36,478 nucleotides of DNA from CAZCDS01 sp964497585 (GCA_964497585.1 CAZCDS010000066.1:1-36478); one strand, 5' to 3'. Positions 1 through 8,018 are shown, counted from the first letter of the stretch. The notes: generated from the sequence alone by a model not told the origin. Numbers and translations: made by a program.

Positions 1-38
1 GTCGCGCTCTTTTTCGCACCTATCCTTTCTGCGCGGCA

Positions 39-443
39 CTATAGAAAAGTGCCATCATGATTACTGAGTTCTCTGGCACCTTGACGATCCGATCGATAAG
101 GAGAGATGAAGGCAACCAGATTGATAATGCCACAATCGCGAAGAAGATTTGCTACCTCCCCAATTCTACGTATGTTTTCTGTCCGATCTTCAGGTGAGAA
201 ACCCAGATCTTTGTTTAGACCATGTCTGATATTGTCGCCGTCAAGGATATAAGTATGGCAATTCCGCTTATGCAAAGCCCTTTCCACGGCGACAGCTAAA
301 GTGGATTTACCGGATGCTGGAATTCCGGTAAACCAAAGGGTAAGACCACGATGACCATTTGAGCGTTCGCGGTCGGTTCGAGTAATTTGTCCTTGATGCC
401 AGTGAACGTTTGAATCCTTTTCCTTAACCATAGTATGCTCCAT
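39..443 (-). pseudogene. cysC: Truncated adenylyl-sulfate (APS) kinase
   Basis: APS kinase phosphorylates adenosine 5'-phosphosulfate to PAPS in the cytoplasm. The frame shows the NVHWH start typical of CysC, the P-loop GIPASGKST, the DGDNIRHGLN motif and FISPYRSDR. It stops with TAG right after GTFL, where the family continues with the VFVDTP...RD-KGLY segment, so only about 134 of roughly 200 residues remain. The 38 nt beyond the stop do not clearly restore that segment in any frame. The ATG at 443 (next to AAAGGAGG) or the one at 431 fits the family start better than the far-upstream GTG at 572, because the residues before 443 belong to a different protein. Loss of the C-terminal third, which holds part of the substrate lid, suggests an inactive gene. 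A sequencing error or a new break at this point cannot be excluded from the window. Confidence 0.72.
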
Positions 444-698
444 TCCTCCTTTGCCTGACAGTCCGGGGAAGACCGTTTGACATGACGTGGCCAGCATCTT
501 GTCAAGCAACCGTACGATGCGCTCCTCATTATCAACAACGGGAACAGGGGGCTCGAAGTCTAACGCGCGCACGGCCGATGCTTCTGTTTCCCCAACCGGT
601 TTTCCGGCAAGAGAAAGCCGGGCCGTGAACGTTTGGCCCCCACCCTCCTCACTATCAACGGAGATTTCTCCTCCATGGAGCTCGCTATGCCGAGCTAA
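444..698 (-). pseudogene. Tail of a hybrid sensor histidine kinase with start of a receiver domain
   Basis: Reading the minus strand in frame with the APS kinase, the stretch ARHSELHGGEISVDSEEGGG followed by QTFTARL is the last part of a histidine-kinase ATPase domain (usual form: ELHGG-I-V-SE-G-GTF-RLPL). After a linker comes PVPVVDNEERIVRLLDKML, which resembles the first strand and helix of a response-regulator receiver domain (usual VLVVDDEE). The fragment is cut on the left by an in-frame TAA at 714-716, where the GxGLGL box would be expected. On the right it runs straight into the APS-kinase start. Neither domain is complete, so this is a relic. Identification rests on motif resemblance only. 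Confidence 0.6.
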
Positions 699-716
699 AA
701 CTCTGTCCGGGTATTA

Positions 717-1603
717 CTCCGCGATTTCACAAATGCCGTTCGTTTTGGCAAAAACCAGTTGTCCGACGGATCTTGACCTCTGCATCGGTGCCGACGCTTT
801 TGCGAGGATGGGCCAATGACTCCGATTCTCGTCTTTGTGCCTGATCAAGGGCTCTTTTCCGCGACTTGAGCGTACCACTCCCCCGGTCCCACCGTCAATG
901 GCAATCTTGAACGTGTTCCACCACCCAAATGCGGTCCGGCAAGGATGGGCCGATGGCTTGGCACTGGCACGAGGCTATGCGCCTTACGTCTCTCTCAGCG
1001 ATTTTAGCCCCTCCCCGGTAGTAGGGCTCCCCTTAGCTGAGACAGAACGTCGAAATTTGAGCGCGAGAGTCCCGTAAGGGTGGCCCTTCGGAGATATGTC
1101 CGCGGAAAGGATGGCATCAAAGAGAAAGGGCCCATTGCTGGGCCCTCCTGACGGCAACCGCGCCGCCCCGCCCGCAAACCGCGGACCGGTGGAAAATACT
1201 CCGTTTCATGCCCGGTGGCAACCTTTTACGCGAACGTTCAATCACGTCTTGAACCATCCCCAGGGGGCCTCCACGCGCCAGAACGCGCCGAGAATCACCA
1301 CAGCGCGTACTCAAGCGCGCTGAGAATTACGCCAGCGCGTACCTATGCACGTGCTGCCCACAATATATGGTGTATCTGGCTGGAGTCCCCACTATTTTCG
1401 GCAACTTTGTTTCGCGTGGGTGCATTTTTTTCGAGGTGAACCCGTACAGGTGGGGGGCTCTCGCTCCTATTTGGTGTTTTACACCGTGAAGGAATATGCA
1501 CAACTGTCCGACATCATGAACTAAAGCCACACCACCCTTCGCGCAGTATCTGTCGAGGGGAAAGGGAGGGGGGCGTATATGACCGGTCCACGACCTCCTG
1601 ACC
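717..1603. other. Stretch without a recognisable gene
   Basis: Short frames exist on both strands, but none shows family motifs, a convincing ribosome-binding site or conserved-looking composition. The only structure seen is an imperfect 32-bp tandem duplication at 1284-1347. The region lies between the histidine-kinase relic and an insertion-sequence end, so it is probably decayed DNA. Confidence 0.5.
1284..1347. repeat. Imperfect 32-bp tandem repeat, two units
   Basis: Units 1284-1315 and 1316-1347 share the frame CGCGC-GAGAAT-AC--CAGCGCGTAC with about seven differences in 32 positions. Each unit holds two copies of the CGCG-type core. There are only two copies and no gene is associated with them. 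Confidence 0.5.
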
Positions 1604-1675
1604 TGACCTCCCTTTGAGGTCCGGATACTGGCACACATTAACTCAGAACCTGGACCACTTTTTGTTGGCAGGTCA
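1604..1675 (-). mobile_element. Solo end of an IS3-family insertion sequence
   Basis: This 72-nt segment closely matches the outer end of the deleted IS3-family element at 3556-3627. Both carry AACTCAGAACCTGGACCAC and finish with GGCAGGTCA, which is TGACCTGCC at the tip when read on the minus strand. Inside the element the similarity ends where the transposase orfA start should be, and no matching opposite end was found nearby. It is a relic of a second insertion of the same or a sister element, in the same orientation. The two fragments flank the solute-binding protein gene. Confidence 0.7.
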
Positions 1676-1708
1676 CCAACTGCTTCCCTGAACACATTCG
1701 AGAATGCA

Positions 1709-2713
1709 CTATTGTCTTAGCGCCTCCACAAGTACCGAGCCATTGAAAACGTCTTTCACCGAAAAGTTCTTCTTCAGTCGCCCGTTTGCCTTCAGGAAGG
1801 CTCTCACATCCTTTATGAAGGCTTCCGTCCCCCCACCAATCTTGTTCCGCTCCAACATCTCCGCGGGCGTATGGATCTTCGCCTCGCCGAACATCTTCCT
1901 CAGCTCAGTTTCGGAGTACGGTTTGCCGCCCTTGAATGTTCTCTCGTTGAGGATCCTCCGGAACTCTTCCCAGTTCTTGGATTCATTGCACCATGCGGAG
2001 GCCTTGGCCAAACCTTGAAAGATCTTCTGGAGATTGTCTTTCGGCATCTCTTCGTAGGCATTCTTCATCATCAACAGCCCTTCAGGCATGCAGCCCGGAT
2101 AGTCTGCGGTCGTGGCGACAACGTCACCCATTCCTTCTTGAACGGCTTTCCTGGCCAGCGGATCATAGATCTGAATCAGCTTGAACCTGTTCTTGATGAA
2201 CATCTCGGTGACCTCTTCCGGTATCTCCTGGGTTACTTTAAAGTCGGTCACTGTCAGTCCATGAGTCGAGAAGTACTTGTTCAGGAAGTATGTCACTGAA
2301 GGTTCATCAAGGTACACTCCCACAGGTCTGCCCTTGAGTTTCTTCAGGTCGGTTCCCTTCTTCTCGATGATCTTATCGCCGCCGTTCGACCAGTCGGTCT
2401 CGGCTATGGCAATTACCGGCACGCCCTTCATATAGAGACCTATTGCAGTTCCGATCATATCGAAGTGCATATCCACGAGTCCCTTCCTGAGGGCCTCGTT
2501 CATCTTTATGTTGGACTCCATTCTCACGATCTCGACATCGACTCCCAGGTCTCTCCAGTATCCCTTCGCCTGCGCCACGTCGCAGGTACTCCATCCAATC
2601 CACGGCACTACAGCAATTCTATAGGCCTTTGCTTGGCTACACGCCGGCAAGAAACAAGCCACTGACCCGAGAGCCAGAAGGACTGTCATCACGACGCAAA
2701 TCTGGCGATTCAT
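1709..2713 (-). CDS. NMT1/SsuA-type ABC transporter solute-binding lipoprotein
   Basis: A 334-residue periplasmic binding protein of the nitrate/sulfonate/taurine/thiamine-precursor class. It starts with a lipoprotein signal peptide whose lipobox is L22-P23-A24-C25, followed by the family's opening strand YRIAVVPWIGWS. Also visible are the segment around VDMHFDMIGTAIGLYMKGVP and the hinge region LKGRPVGVYLDEPS. The ATG at 2713 has AGGAG six bases upstream. No permease or ATP-binding subunit lies beside it, so it must share a transporter encoded elsewhere, act as a sensor, or be stranded. IS3-family fragments lie on both sides (1604-1675 and 3261-3627). The ligand cannot be told from sequence; TauA-, SsuA- and ThiY-like roles are all possible. 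Confidence 0.85.
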   Translation of the reverse strand: MNRQICVVMTVLLALGSVACFLPACSQAKAYRIAVVPWIGWSTCDVAQAKGYWRDLGVDVEIVRMESNIKMNEALRKGLVDMHFDMIGTAIGLYMKGVPVIAIAETDWSNGGDKIIEKKGTDLKKLKGRPVGVYLDEPSVTYFLNKYFSTHGLTVTDFKVTQEIPEEVTEMFIKNRFKLIQIYDPLARKAVQEGMGDVVATTADYPGCMPEGLLMMKNAYEEMPKDNLQKIFQGLAKASAWCNESKNWEEFRRILNERTFKGGKPYSETELRKMFGEAKIHTPAEMLERNKIGGGTEAFIKDVRAFLKANGRLKKNFSVKDVFNGSVLVEALRQ

Positions 2714-3260
2714 TGGAGACTCCTATCAACGTTAGTGGGGCCTGGGGCATCCCATTTTGAATGGTTGGGGACCACCGTCGGTCACACCCACGGTTCACGG
2801 CAATATAGGGGAAGCTTAGGTGGCATTTGCCTCCTGCGGGTCAGTTTAGCTGTACCTTACCGCTTCCGCTCGTAGAAAAGACCCTTCAGCAAAAAGTCTT
2901 AGGGAATTATGCCCAGGTTGGCGTACTCATCGGCGATCTTCTTCCCTGGAATTATGCGGCGGTCTTGCCATTTTTGAACCTCTTGGGACCCCTGAAGGGC
3001 CGCGGGACACCTCGGCTGACCCAGAAAAGGTCTCCGTTTGGAATCCCACTCCACCGGACGGAGGCAAAACCGTCGTAATGATGATGAGAAAGCCTTTGTT
3101 ATCCCGTTCTTGAGCATACCTCACCGCCTTCTCCTCCGTCAATTGAAACGTCCTCGCCCTCCTCCCTATAACACAGCTTGCTAGTATCGGGACAAGATCA
3201 AGGTTGAAGCCACATGAACTTGCCACCTCCGACCATGATATGCGACCTTCGCTCCAACCT
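2714..3260. other. Intergenic stretch, possibly an unrecognised decayed gene
   Basis: Upstream region of the solute-binding protein gene. A minus-strand frame running from inside the IS element to about 2927 contains GWSEGRISWSEVASSCGF, which faintly resembles the helix-turn-helix of small UPF0175-like antitoxins. It has no proper start of its own and continues into unlike sequence. I could not assign it and treat the stretch as non-coding. No clear promoter was identified. Confidence 0.35.
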
Positions 3261-3627
3261 TGAGCTGCCCCCAATTGATGTGCCGCTCTTTAAGTTAGAG
3301 TCTCCAGTGTACGGACATCCCTCGGAGATGATATCATCTCTGGGATATTCGGGAGAATGAACGTTTTGAAGAAGGGTTCCGGAGCTGGCGGTTTGTAGCC
3401 GAGAGAGCTGTGGGGCCTGAACATGTTGCAGTGCATTCTCCGCGGTTCGGTGATCACCTGCGCCTCCGTGAGGGTGGAGAAGATCTCTCGATCAAGGACT
3501 TCGTCACTGGGCTTCCCGATGATCTGCTCAACGCTGTATCGCTTGCGTCTCATCATGACCTCCCGTGAGGTCCAGATACTCGCGCAAACTAACTCAGAAC
3601 CTGGACCACTTTTTAAGAGGCAGGTCA
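3261..3627 (-). mobile_element. Internally deleted IS3-family element (367 bp)
   Basis: On the minus strand the element begins TGACCTGCCTCTTAAAAAGT at 3627 and ends at 3261, where the + strand reads TGAGCTGCCCCCAATTGATG. These are imperfect terminal inverted repeats of the TGA-CTGCC type. Between them lie the first about 15 codons of the transposase orfA joined to the last about 60 codons of orfB, so most of the element, including the catalytic core, is gone. No matching 3-4 bp target duplication is visible (CCT on one side, ATC on the other). A small element with both ends but no transposase could still be moved by a full-length relative. Confidence 0.72.
3290..3556 (-). pseudogene. IS3-family transposase orfA-orfB deletion fusion
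   Basis: The frame opens MMRRKRYSVEQIIGK, the usual N-terminus of orfA in this IS group, with GGGAGGTC just before the ATG. It then jumps to EVLDREIFSTL and MFRPHSSLGYKPPAPEPF, the usual C-terminus of the orfB integrase. The orfA helix-turn-helix body, the programmed frameshift site and the DDE catalytic residues are deleted, so it cannot act as a transposase. It lies wholly inside the 367-bp element. Confidence 0.75.
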
Positions 3628-3784
3628 ATCGGCCATTCCACCAGATCATGAGTATCGATTCTAGGGGACAACTGTATCTTGTGGTTTACCGTCCGTCACG
3701 TCTGTGGTATTGAGTATTTACCGCCTTGAAGTTCGTATCTAAGAGGAGGCTGAGCGCCATTGATTGAGGTTGCAGGAGGCAGGA

Positions 3785-4600
3785 ATGGACTGGCTCTCTC
3801 AGATCTTCACGACGTTGTCTGAATCGCCTTACGCTGGAGCAGCAGTCCTTCTCGGACTGTTCCTCACAGGAGTAGGTGTAGCTTTGGGAATTGTGTCAAT
3901 AATATGGATGGTACGGTGGAGGAAGTACAAGAGGCTTTGCTACGCCCTGAAAAGCTCGACAGTCTTTACAAAGTTGACTGACAGAGCTCCGTTTGTCACA
4001 GTAACGAGCGATCAAGGACCCGTAGACAATTTGACTGTAACTAACTTAGCTTTGTGGAATGGCGGCAACGATGCGATCCGCAAGTCCGACGTCCCTCCAA
4101 GCGAGCCGCTCCGGATCCGTGTCAAGGATCAGTGTCAGATCCTCGATGTAAGCCTCAGCCACCAGAGCGATCCTGCCAATGAGATTAGGCTGTGTGAAGG
4201 ATCACAGGGATCGAGAATTGAAATAGATTTCGAGTACCTGAACCCGAGAGATGGAGCCGTAGTCAAAATCGCTCATACAGGTCAATCGAGTGATGATATT
4301 CAGATCAAAGGAAAGCTCATTGGGCCAATTCCAATGGAAAGGAAGTCTCCTCAGGCGGGAACTCAAGTCTCTCGCAAACGTCTATGGAAAGAATTCGCGG
4401 GGCGTCTTGCTATGATAGGCATGCTCGTCGTATTGATGATAGTCACTTACAGTCGCTTTGGTTGGTCGCCGGCAGTTGGATCTCTGATGGGAGCCTTCTG
4501 GGCTCTATTAGGATTCTTGACATCAATGATGGTTACTTCTTATCGGTATTTAAGGAGAGGAGTTCCTGCTGAGTTCAATATATTCCTCAGTGACTTTTGA
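3785..4600 (+). CDS. Hypothetical membrane protein with three predicted membrane segments
   Basis: A 271-residue protein with no recognised family. A hydrophobic segment at about residues 14-42 is followed by the basic stretch RWRKYKRLCYA. A soluble portion of about 150 residues, rich in beta-type sequence, comes next. Two further membrane segments near residues 206-225 and 231-253 precede a short polar tail. The ATG at 3785 was chosen because AGGAGG sits five bases upstream; a TTG at 3764 is possible but lacks such a site. It stands alone on the plus strand between an IS3-family relic and a REP-associated transposase relic, which suggests an accessory gene. Function unknown. Confidence 0.7.
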   Translation: MDWLSQIFTTLSESPYAGAAVLLGLFLTGVGVALGIVSIIWMVRWRKYKRLCYALKSSTVFTKLTDRAPFVTVTSDQGPVDNLTVTNLALWNGGNDAIRKSDVPPSEPLRIRVKDQCQILDVSLSHQSDPANEIRLCEGSQGSRIEIDFEYLNPRDGAVVKIAHTGQSSDDIQIKGKLIGPIPMERKSPQAGTQVSRKRLWKEFAGRLAMIGMLVVLMIVTYSRFGWSPAVGSLMGAFWALLGFLTSMMVTSYRYLRRGVPAEFNIFLSDF

Positions 4601-4622
4601 TAGGAGTCGGATAACTGAAAAA

Positions 4623-5037
4623 GGGGACGCTCTTAAAAAACTAAGCAACTGACTACACCAAACGGTGGTGGTTTTCCCTGGCGATCCTCTCTCCTCTGCG
4701 CACGACATAACCAACACCCGGCACAGTTAGTTCCAGGTGGCGGGCTAACTCTGTAGCGAGGATAGCGGAGTCCGACCCGTCCTAAAAAGAGAGTGGGCAT
4801 GATTGGGAATAAGCGCCCAAGCATAACCAGCCGTTCGGGTCTCTGGCAACAGTGCCTCAAGTTGATTCAACAGCTCGTTACGATCCTGATTGTCCCTGAA
4901 GTTCGCTCTGCGTTCTATTCCACTCGTCATAACGCGGTGGAGGACTCCGAGAGCGCCCATTCGTGCTAATCCCGGCATGTATCACCTCCTACGTCTGTCT
5001 TATCGCCGTGTCAACTTGGTTTTTTAAGCGCGTCCCC
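4623..5037 (-). mobile_element. Remnant REP-associated tyrosine transposase element with inverted ends
   Basis: The left edge reads GGGGACGCTCTTAAAAAAC at 4623-4641. The right edge, 5019-5037, read on the minus strand is GGGGACGCGCTTAAAAAAC, one mismatch in 19. The two ends enclose a broken transposase frame of the REP-associated (RAYT, IS200-like) group. This type of GGGGAC-starting border around such genes is consistent with a unit that moved as a whole; the mechanism is inferred. Confidence 0.65.
4653..4978 (-). pseudogene. REP-associated tyrosine (RAYT) transposase, internally deleted
   Basis: The N-terminal part (ATG at 4978, AGGAGG six bases upstream) keeps the family opening, IERRANFRDNQDRNEL and PNHAHSLFRTG, which contains the HUH metal-binding pair H60/H62. 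After TPLSS the frame breaks and stops. Shifting frame near 4740 recovers ELARHLELTVPGVGYVVRRG, which resembles the C-terminal helix-turn-helix tail of larger RAYT proteins, ending with TAG at 4653-4655. The middle, including the catalytic tyrosine region (YIHLNP-like), is missing. The gene is therefore a deleted relic. Confidence 0.75.
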
Positions 5038-5105
5038 TGTTTCACAGCACGACTATTTTTCCTTGACCGTTGCTTTTTAATGGGTGACCCCGTTCTCATT
5101 CATTC

Positions 5106-6044
5106 TCATTCAGGTCGTTTGTCGAAACCGCCGAATTCGATGGCCAGTCCTTCTCTTCTCCGGTTGCGGTAAATCTTGCAGGTGACTTTCTTCAGCCGAG
5201 AGTTTCTGTTCGAAAACCATTCCAGGATCAGATTCGTTTTGTCCTGAATCTCAAGTCCGTCCTCTAAGCCACGCTCGGCCATGTCTGATCTAAGGACATA
5301 CTCCAATATCGCACCGCCGACCAAATCCGGAATGGACAGGAGGTCGTCCAATGCCATTGTAGGGTCTATGAATGGCTGTGCGTAGGCAAAATCCGTGAAG
5401 CCATGGGTGGCATAGATATTGAAAACGCTTTGCAGTATTCGCCCAAGACCGTTCATATCTTCAGTAATCGAGTCACGATCAGTGAGCCAGAAGAACTTGT
5501 TATTACTGGATGTGAGCTTGAACACGAATGGAGCTTGGAGATGGCATACCCGAAGAATCTTCTCGGCAACATGAGGTTTCCATTTCCCGCAGCCCTCATC
5601 AGCCAAATATTTATGCATGGATCGGTCGCTAAACAAGTACCGAATGTCGTTATGAATTAAGTATGTGATCACTAATCCTTCTAACTGGTCAAAATTCTCA
5701 AGAAACTGTTTCAGGAGTCTCAGTCGCTCACGATCCTTATTCAGTTTCTTGAACCCCATGCTTCTCACAAAACCTAGTTGGTTAATCCTGAGTGCTAAAC
5801 GTGCAAGGGCCCACATCTGCGCATTGTTCCAGTCCAAGATCACAAACGATAGCACTTGATATGTATTGCTCTTTCGGCCGGTCTTCTTCGCGTCTTCGCC
5901 AGCATAGTCTGAAACCGACAAGACTGATTGCGCTTGACTGAAATCCGGGAGTTCTAGCACCCCGGTCTCAAGAAGCGTCCCCAATCTCTCGTTGATGTGG
6001 TCCACTATGCCAGGACGAGGATTCGGTATTTCAATAAGTCCCAT
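5106..6044 (-). CDS. Hypothetical protein, possibly DUF3800-like
   Basis: A 312-residue soluble protein. Residues 41-50 (VLSVSDYAGE) followed by TYQVLSFVILDW resemble the first two strands of DUF3800 proteins, a family usually starting with (I)DESG and thought to have an RNase H-like fold. The late segment LDDLLSIPDLVGGAILEYVL resembles the conserved C-terminal aspartate region of that family. The match is loose and not confirmed. The ATG at 6044 was preferred over GTG at 6053 because CAGGTG lies a few bases upstream; neither has a strong ribosome-binding site. It lies between a RAYT relic and another GGGGAC-bounded stretch, in the same direction as the metallophosphoesterase but 360 bp away, so not clearly co-transcribed. 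Confidence 0.6.
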   Translation of the reverse strand: MGLIEIPNPRPGIVDHINERLGTLLETGVLELPDFSQAQSVLSVSDYAGEDAKKTGRKSNTYQVLSFVILDWNNAQMWALARLALRINQLGFVRSMGFKKLNKDRERLRLLKQFLENFDQLEGLVITYLIHNDIRYLFSDRSMHKYLADEGCGKWKPHVAEKILRVCHLQAPFVFKLTSSNNKFFWLTDRDSITEDMNGLGRILQSVFNIYATHGFTDFAYAQPFIDPTMALDDLLSIPDLVGGAILEYVLRSDMAERGLEDGLEIQDKTNLILEWFSNRNSRLKKVTCKIYRNRRREGLAIEFGGFDKRPE

Positions 6045-6101
6045 AGGAAACACCTGTAAATTAAGAACGTTCGTACGAAAACAGTGTCGGTCATTAAATC
6101 A

Positions 6102-6374
6102 GGGGACATACACTTGTTTTCTGCGCTGTCCGTGCCCAAGCTTTTGATTTGCGCTTTTCGGCGCCTTCAGGGTTGTCACTTGCTCGAGTCCTCGCGGTCT
6201 GCTTCTCAACCGTTGTGACACGCCCCTCATGACCCAACGGAGGCCATCAACCGAACACTTTCCTCAGTGACATGGTGCCGACAGCCGGACACCAAACACT
6301 ATGTCAGGCGAGTACTAGGCCGATCCCATGAGAGATCAGCCCACCTGACGCTAAGAAATCGGTTCTATGTCCCC
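6102..6374. repeat. Segment bounded by GGGGACATA inverted repeats
   Basis: GGGGACATA at 6102-6110 and its exact inverse TATGTCCCC at 6366-6374 bound 273 bp without a supported gene. The borders resemble the GGGGAC ends of the RAYT relic 1.1 kb to the left. The segment may be a gutted relative of that element. The match is only nine bases, so chance is possible. Confidence 0.35.
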
Positions 6375-6405
6375 AGAATTCACGATTACTTCGTCGGTTG
6401 TGGCA

Positions 6406-7887
6406 TCACTGGTTCAGTCGTGCGTCTGGAAGCCGCGCGTAGACGTACGTGAGTGCCTTTTCCCCGTTGGCAAACTCAAGTACTGCCTGGATCAGCATGG
6501 GACCATAATACTGAAAAGTCACAGCAAAGTCTGGTGCTGCGTCAGCCTCAACAATCTTCCGATTGAAGAGTGGGCCAGCGGACCAAATCACACGAACGGG
6601 AGATTCTTTGTGGTAACGATGAGGAACAAGCCACGCGCAGGCCTCATAGCCCTGCCCTGGCATCAACGAGGGAACGACCTCGACCACAGGCATATTTTGC
6701 CTAAGCTTTTTGTATTGGTTGTCTCTATCATCTTCGAAAGCATCCCGAGGTTCGGGAAACGTGACCCTTCGGGAAGATTTCGGCGCAGGAAAATTCTTAA
6801 ACAGCGATAGCCCCTTGTCAAACACTCGCAGAGTCTTCCAAGACCACTGGTCCGGGTCGAGATCTGCATCGGGACCTGTTCGCGTCAACCCACGCGTAAC
6901 GATCTGTACCCTTGCCTGGAGCGCTCTTGGATTCCATTTCACCGTCAGGAGGTTGTACGTGTTGCATTGCTGGGTTGCCGCAGGAAGTTCGCGGCTGCCG
7001 CAGGAACCTCCAGCGATAATCAACTGCGGTATAGCTGAATGGGATGTTGCCCAGGCCGATTCCGGATCATAGGAAAAGACCTGTGGATAGTGTTTGTGCC
7101 CATGGAGAACAAGTTGGAATCCATTGTCACGAAGAAGACGCAGTAGGGATCTCGCGTTGAGGACAGAGTCGACACCGCGTCCCGGTTCAATAAAAGATGG
7201 GAGCAGAACCGGGTGATGGTGTATGATAGCAATCTTGATCCACTCATCGCACTCCGTGCCGTAGATCTCCAGGGCGCTTCGAAGTTCAGCGATGGCTCCG
7301 GCATCTACTTGTCCCCTACTTTCGTCGATAGTCTCCCTCTCAACATAATAGCAGGAATTGATTTCGGCGACCAGAAACTGAGATTCAGGAAAGGCGTGAA
7401 TCCGGTTTAGTCCATGACTTTCCTCTGGCCGTACGTAGGGTCGGTCCGTCGGTTGGATCTCTCTGAATAACTTGTTATAGAATTGACAGTAAGGCGCGAA
7501 CCGATGTTCAGGGTTATCCTTGTCGAACACGACGTCGTGATTCCCCGGAACAACGAACACGTGCCGAAGATCGATCTTTGAGCCTAACTGCTCCTGTCCC
7601 ACTAAAGTACTGAGCAAATCATGAACTTGATCGAATTCACTTGCGTCAGCGCCCTGGGTTAGGTCGCCTGTCGCAATTATCAATAGAGGAGTTGGGGGGC
7701 GTTTCGGCGACTGAATGGCCCAGCTAGTACTCCCCCAATCGGGACTGGCAAGGTCCCTTTGTAGGAGTTCCTTTAGTGGCGGGATGCCTCGAGAAGCACC
7801 GGTCGTGTCTTCTGGTGCACAAATATGATTCCTTCCGAAGTGGAGATCAGAGAGGTGAATCAATCTTAACTGAGGTAGGTTAGTCAT
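6406..7887 (-). CDS. Calcineurin-like metallophosphoesterase with extra C-terminal domain
   Basis: A 493-residue protein. The phosphoesterase domain (about residues 7-290) shows every metal-binding motif: D14-L-H16, GD75LTQG, GN116HD, H223-H224 and GHKH (263-266). These proteins use two metal ions to cleave phosphomono- or diesters; the substrate here is unknown. After a linker, residues about 400-490 form a beta-rich domain (VRVIWSAGPLFNRKIV, YYGPMLIQAVLEFANG) that distantly resembles prokaryotic YEATS-type modules. There is no signal peptide or membrane segment, so it is probably cytoplasmic. The ATG at 7887 is preferred over an upstream start at 7932 because the family begins just before LIHLSDLHFG and GGGGGAG lies upstream. 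Its neighbours are other accessory-type genes, so a defence or signalling role is conceivable but unproven. Confidence 0.8.
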   Translation of the reverse strand: MTNLPQLRLIHLSDLHFGRNHICAPEDTTGASRGIPPLKELLQRDLASPDWGSTSWAIQSPKRPPTPLLIIATGDLTQGADASEFDQVHDLLSTLVGQEQLGSKIDLRHVFVVPGNHDVVFDKDNPEHRFAPYCQFYNKLFREIQPTDRPYVRPEESHGLNRIHAFPESQFLVAEINSCYYVERETIDESRGQVDAGAIAELRSALEIYGTECDEWIKIAIIHHHPVLLPSFIEPGRGVDSVLNARSLLRLLRDNGFQLVLHGHKHYPQVFSYDPESAWATSHSAIPQLIIAGGSCGSRELPAATQQCNTYNLLTVKWNPRALQARVQIVTRGLTRTGPDADLDPDQWSWKTLRVFDKGLSLFKNFPAPKSSRRVTFPEPRDAFEDDRDNQYKKLRQNMPVVEVVPSLMPGQGYEACAWLVPHRYHKESPVRVIWSAGPLFNRKIVEADAAPDFAVTFQYYGPMLIQAVLEFANGEKALTYVYARLPDARLNQ

Positions 7888-7980
7888 CCTTGCATCTCCC
7901 CCGTACAGGTTCGCAACACCATAGCGGCGCAAAAGCGGCTCTTCAGTGGGCCCTTAGAGGGCCCTGGATTCGGTCATAAA

Positions 7981-8018
7981 CGAAAACAGGGAAGCCGGGA
8001 GTCTCCCAACTTCCCTGT
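7981..8018 (-). terminator. Rho-independent terminator after the tRNA 3' fragment
   Basis: ACAGGGAAG (7986-7994) pairs perfectly with CTTCCCTGT (8010-8018), and a nested GGGAG/CTCCC stem lies inside. On the minus strand the hairpin is followed by the T-rich stretch TTTTCG. It ends transcription leaving the hicBA region and lies 19 bp beyond the tRNA-like fragment. Confidence 0.7.

Noticed and set aside
487..819. Plus-strand open frame of 110 codons
   Set aside because: It is the reverse of the histidine-kinase relic; the minus strand reads as recognisable domain sequence, the plus strand does not.
1327..1695. Minus-strand frame of 122 codons over the IS end
   Set aside because: Only its first codons come from the IS end; the rest matches nothing and has no start signal.
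3261..3627. Target-site duplication around the deleted IS element
   Set aside because: Flanking triplets CCT and ATC do not match.
4633..4860. Minus-strand frame of 75 codons
   Set aside because: Out of frame with both recognisable RAYT parts; the true pieces are read in two other frames.
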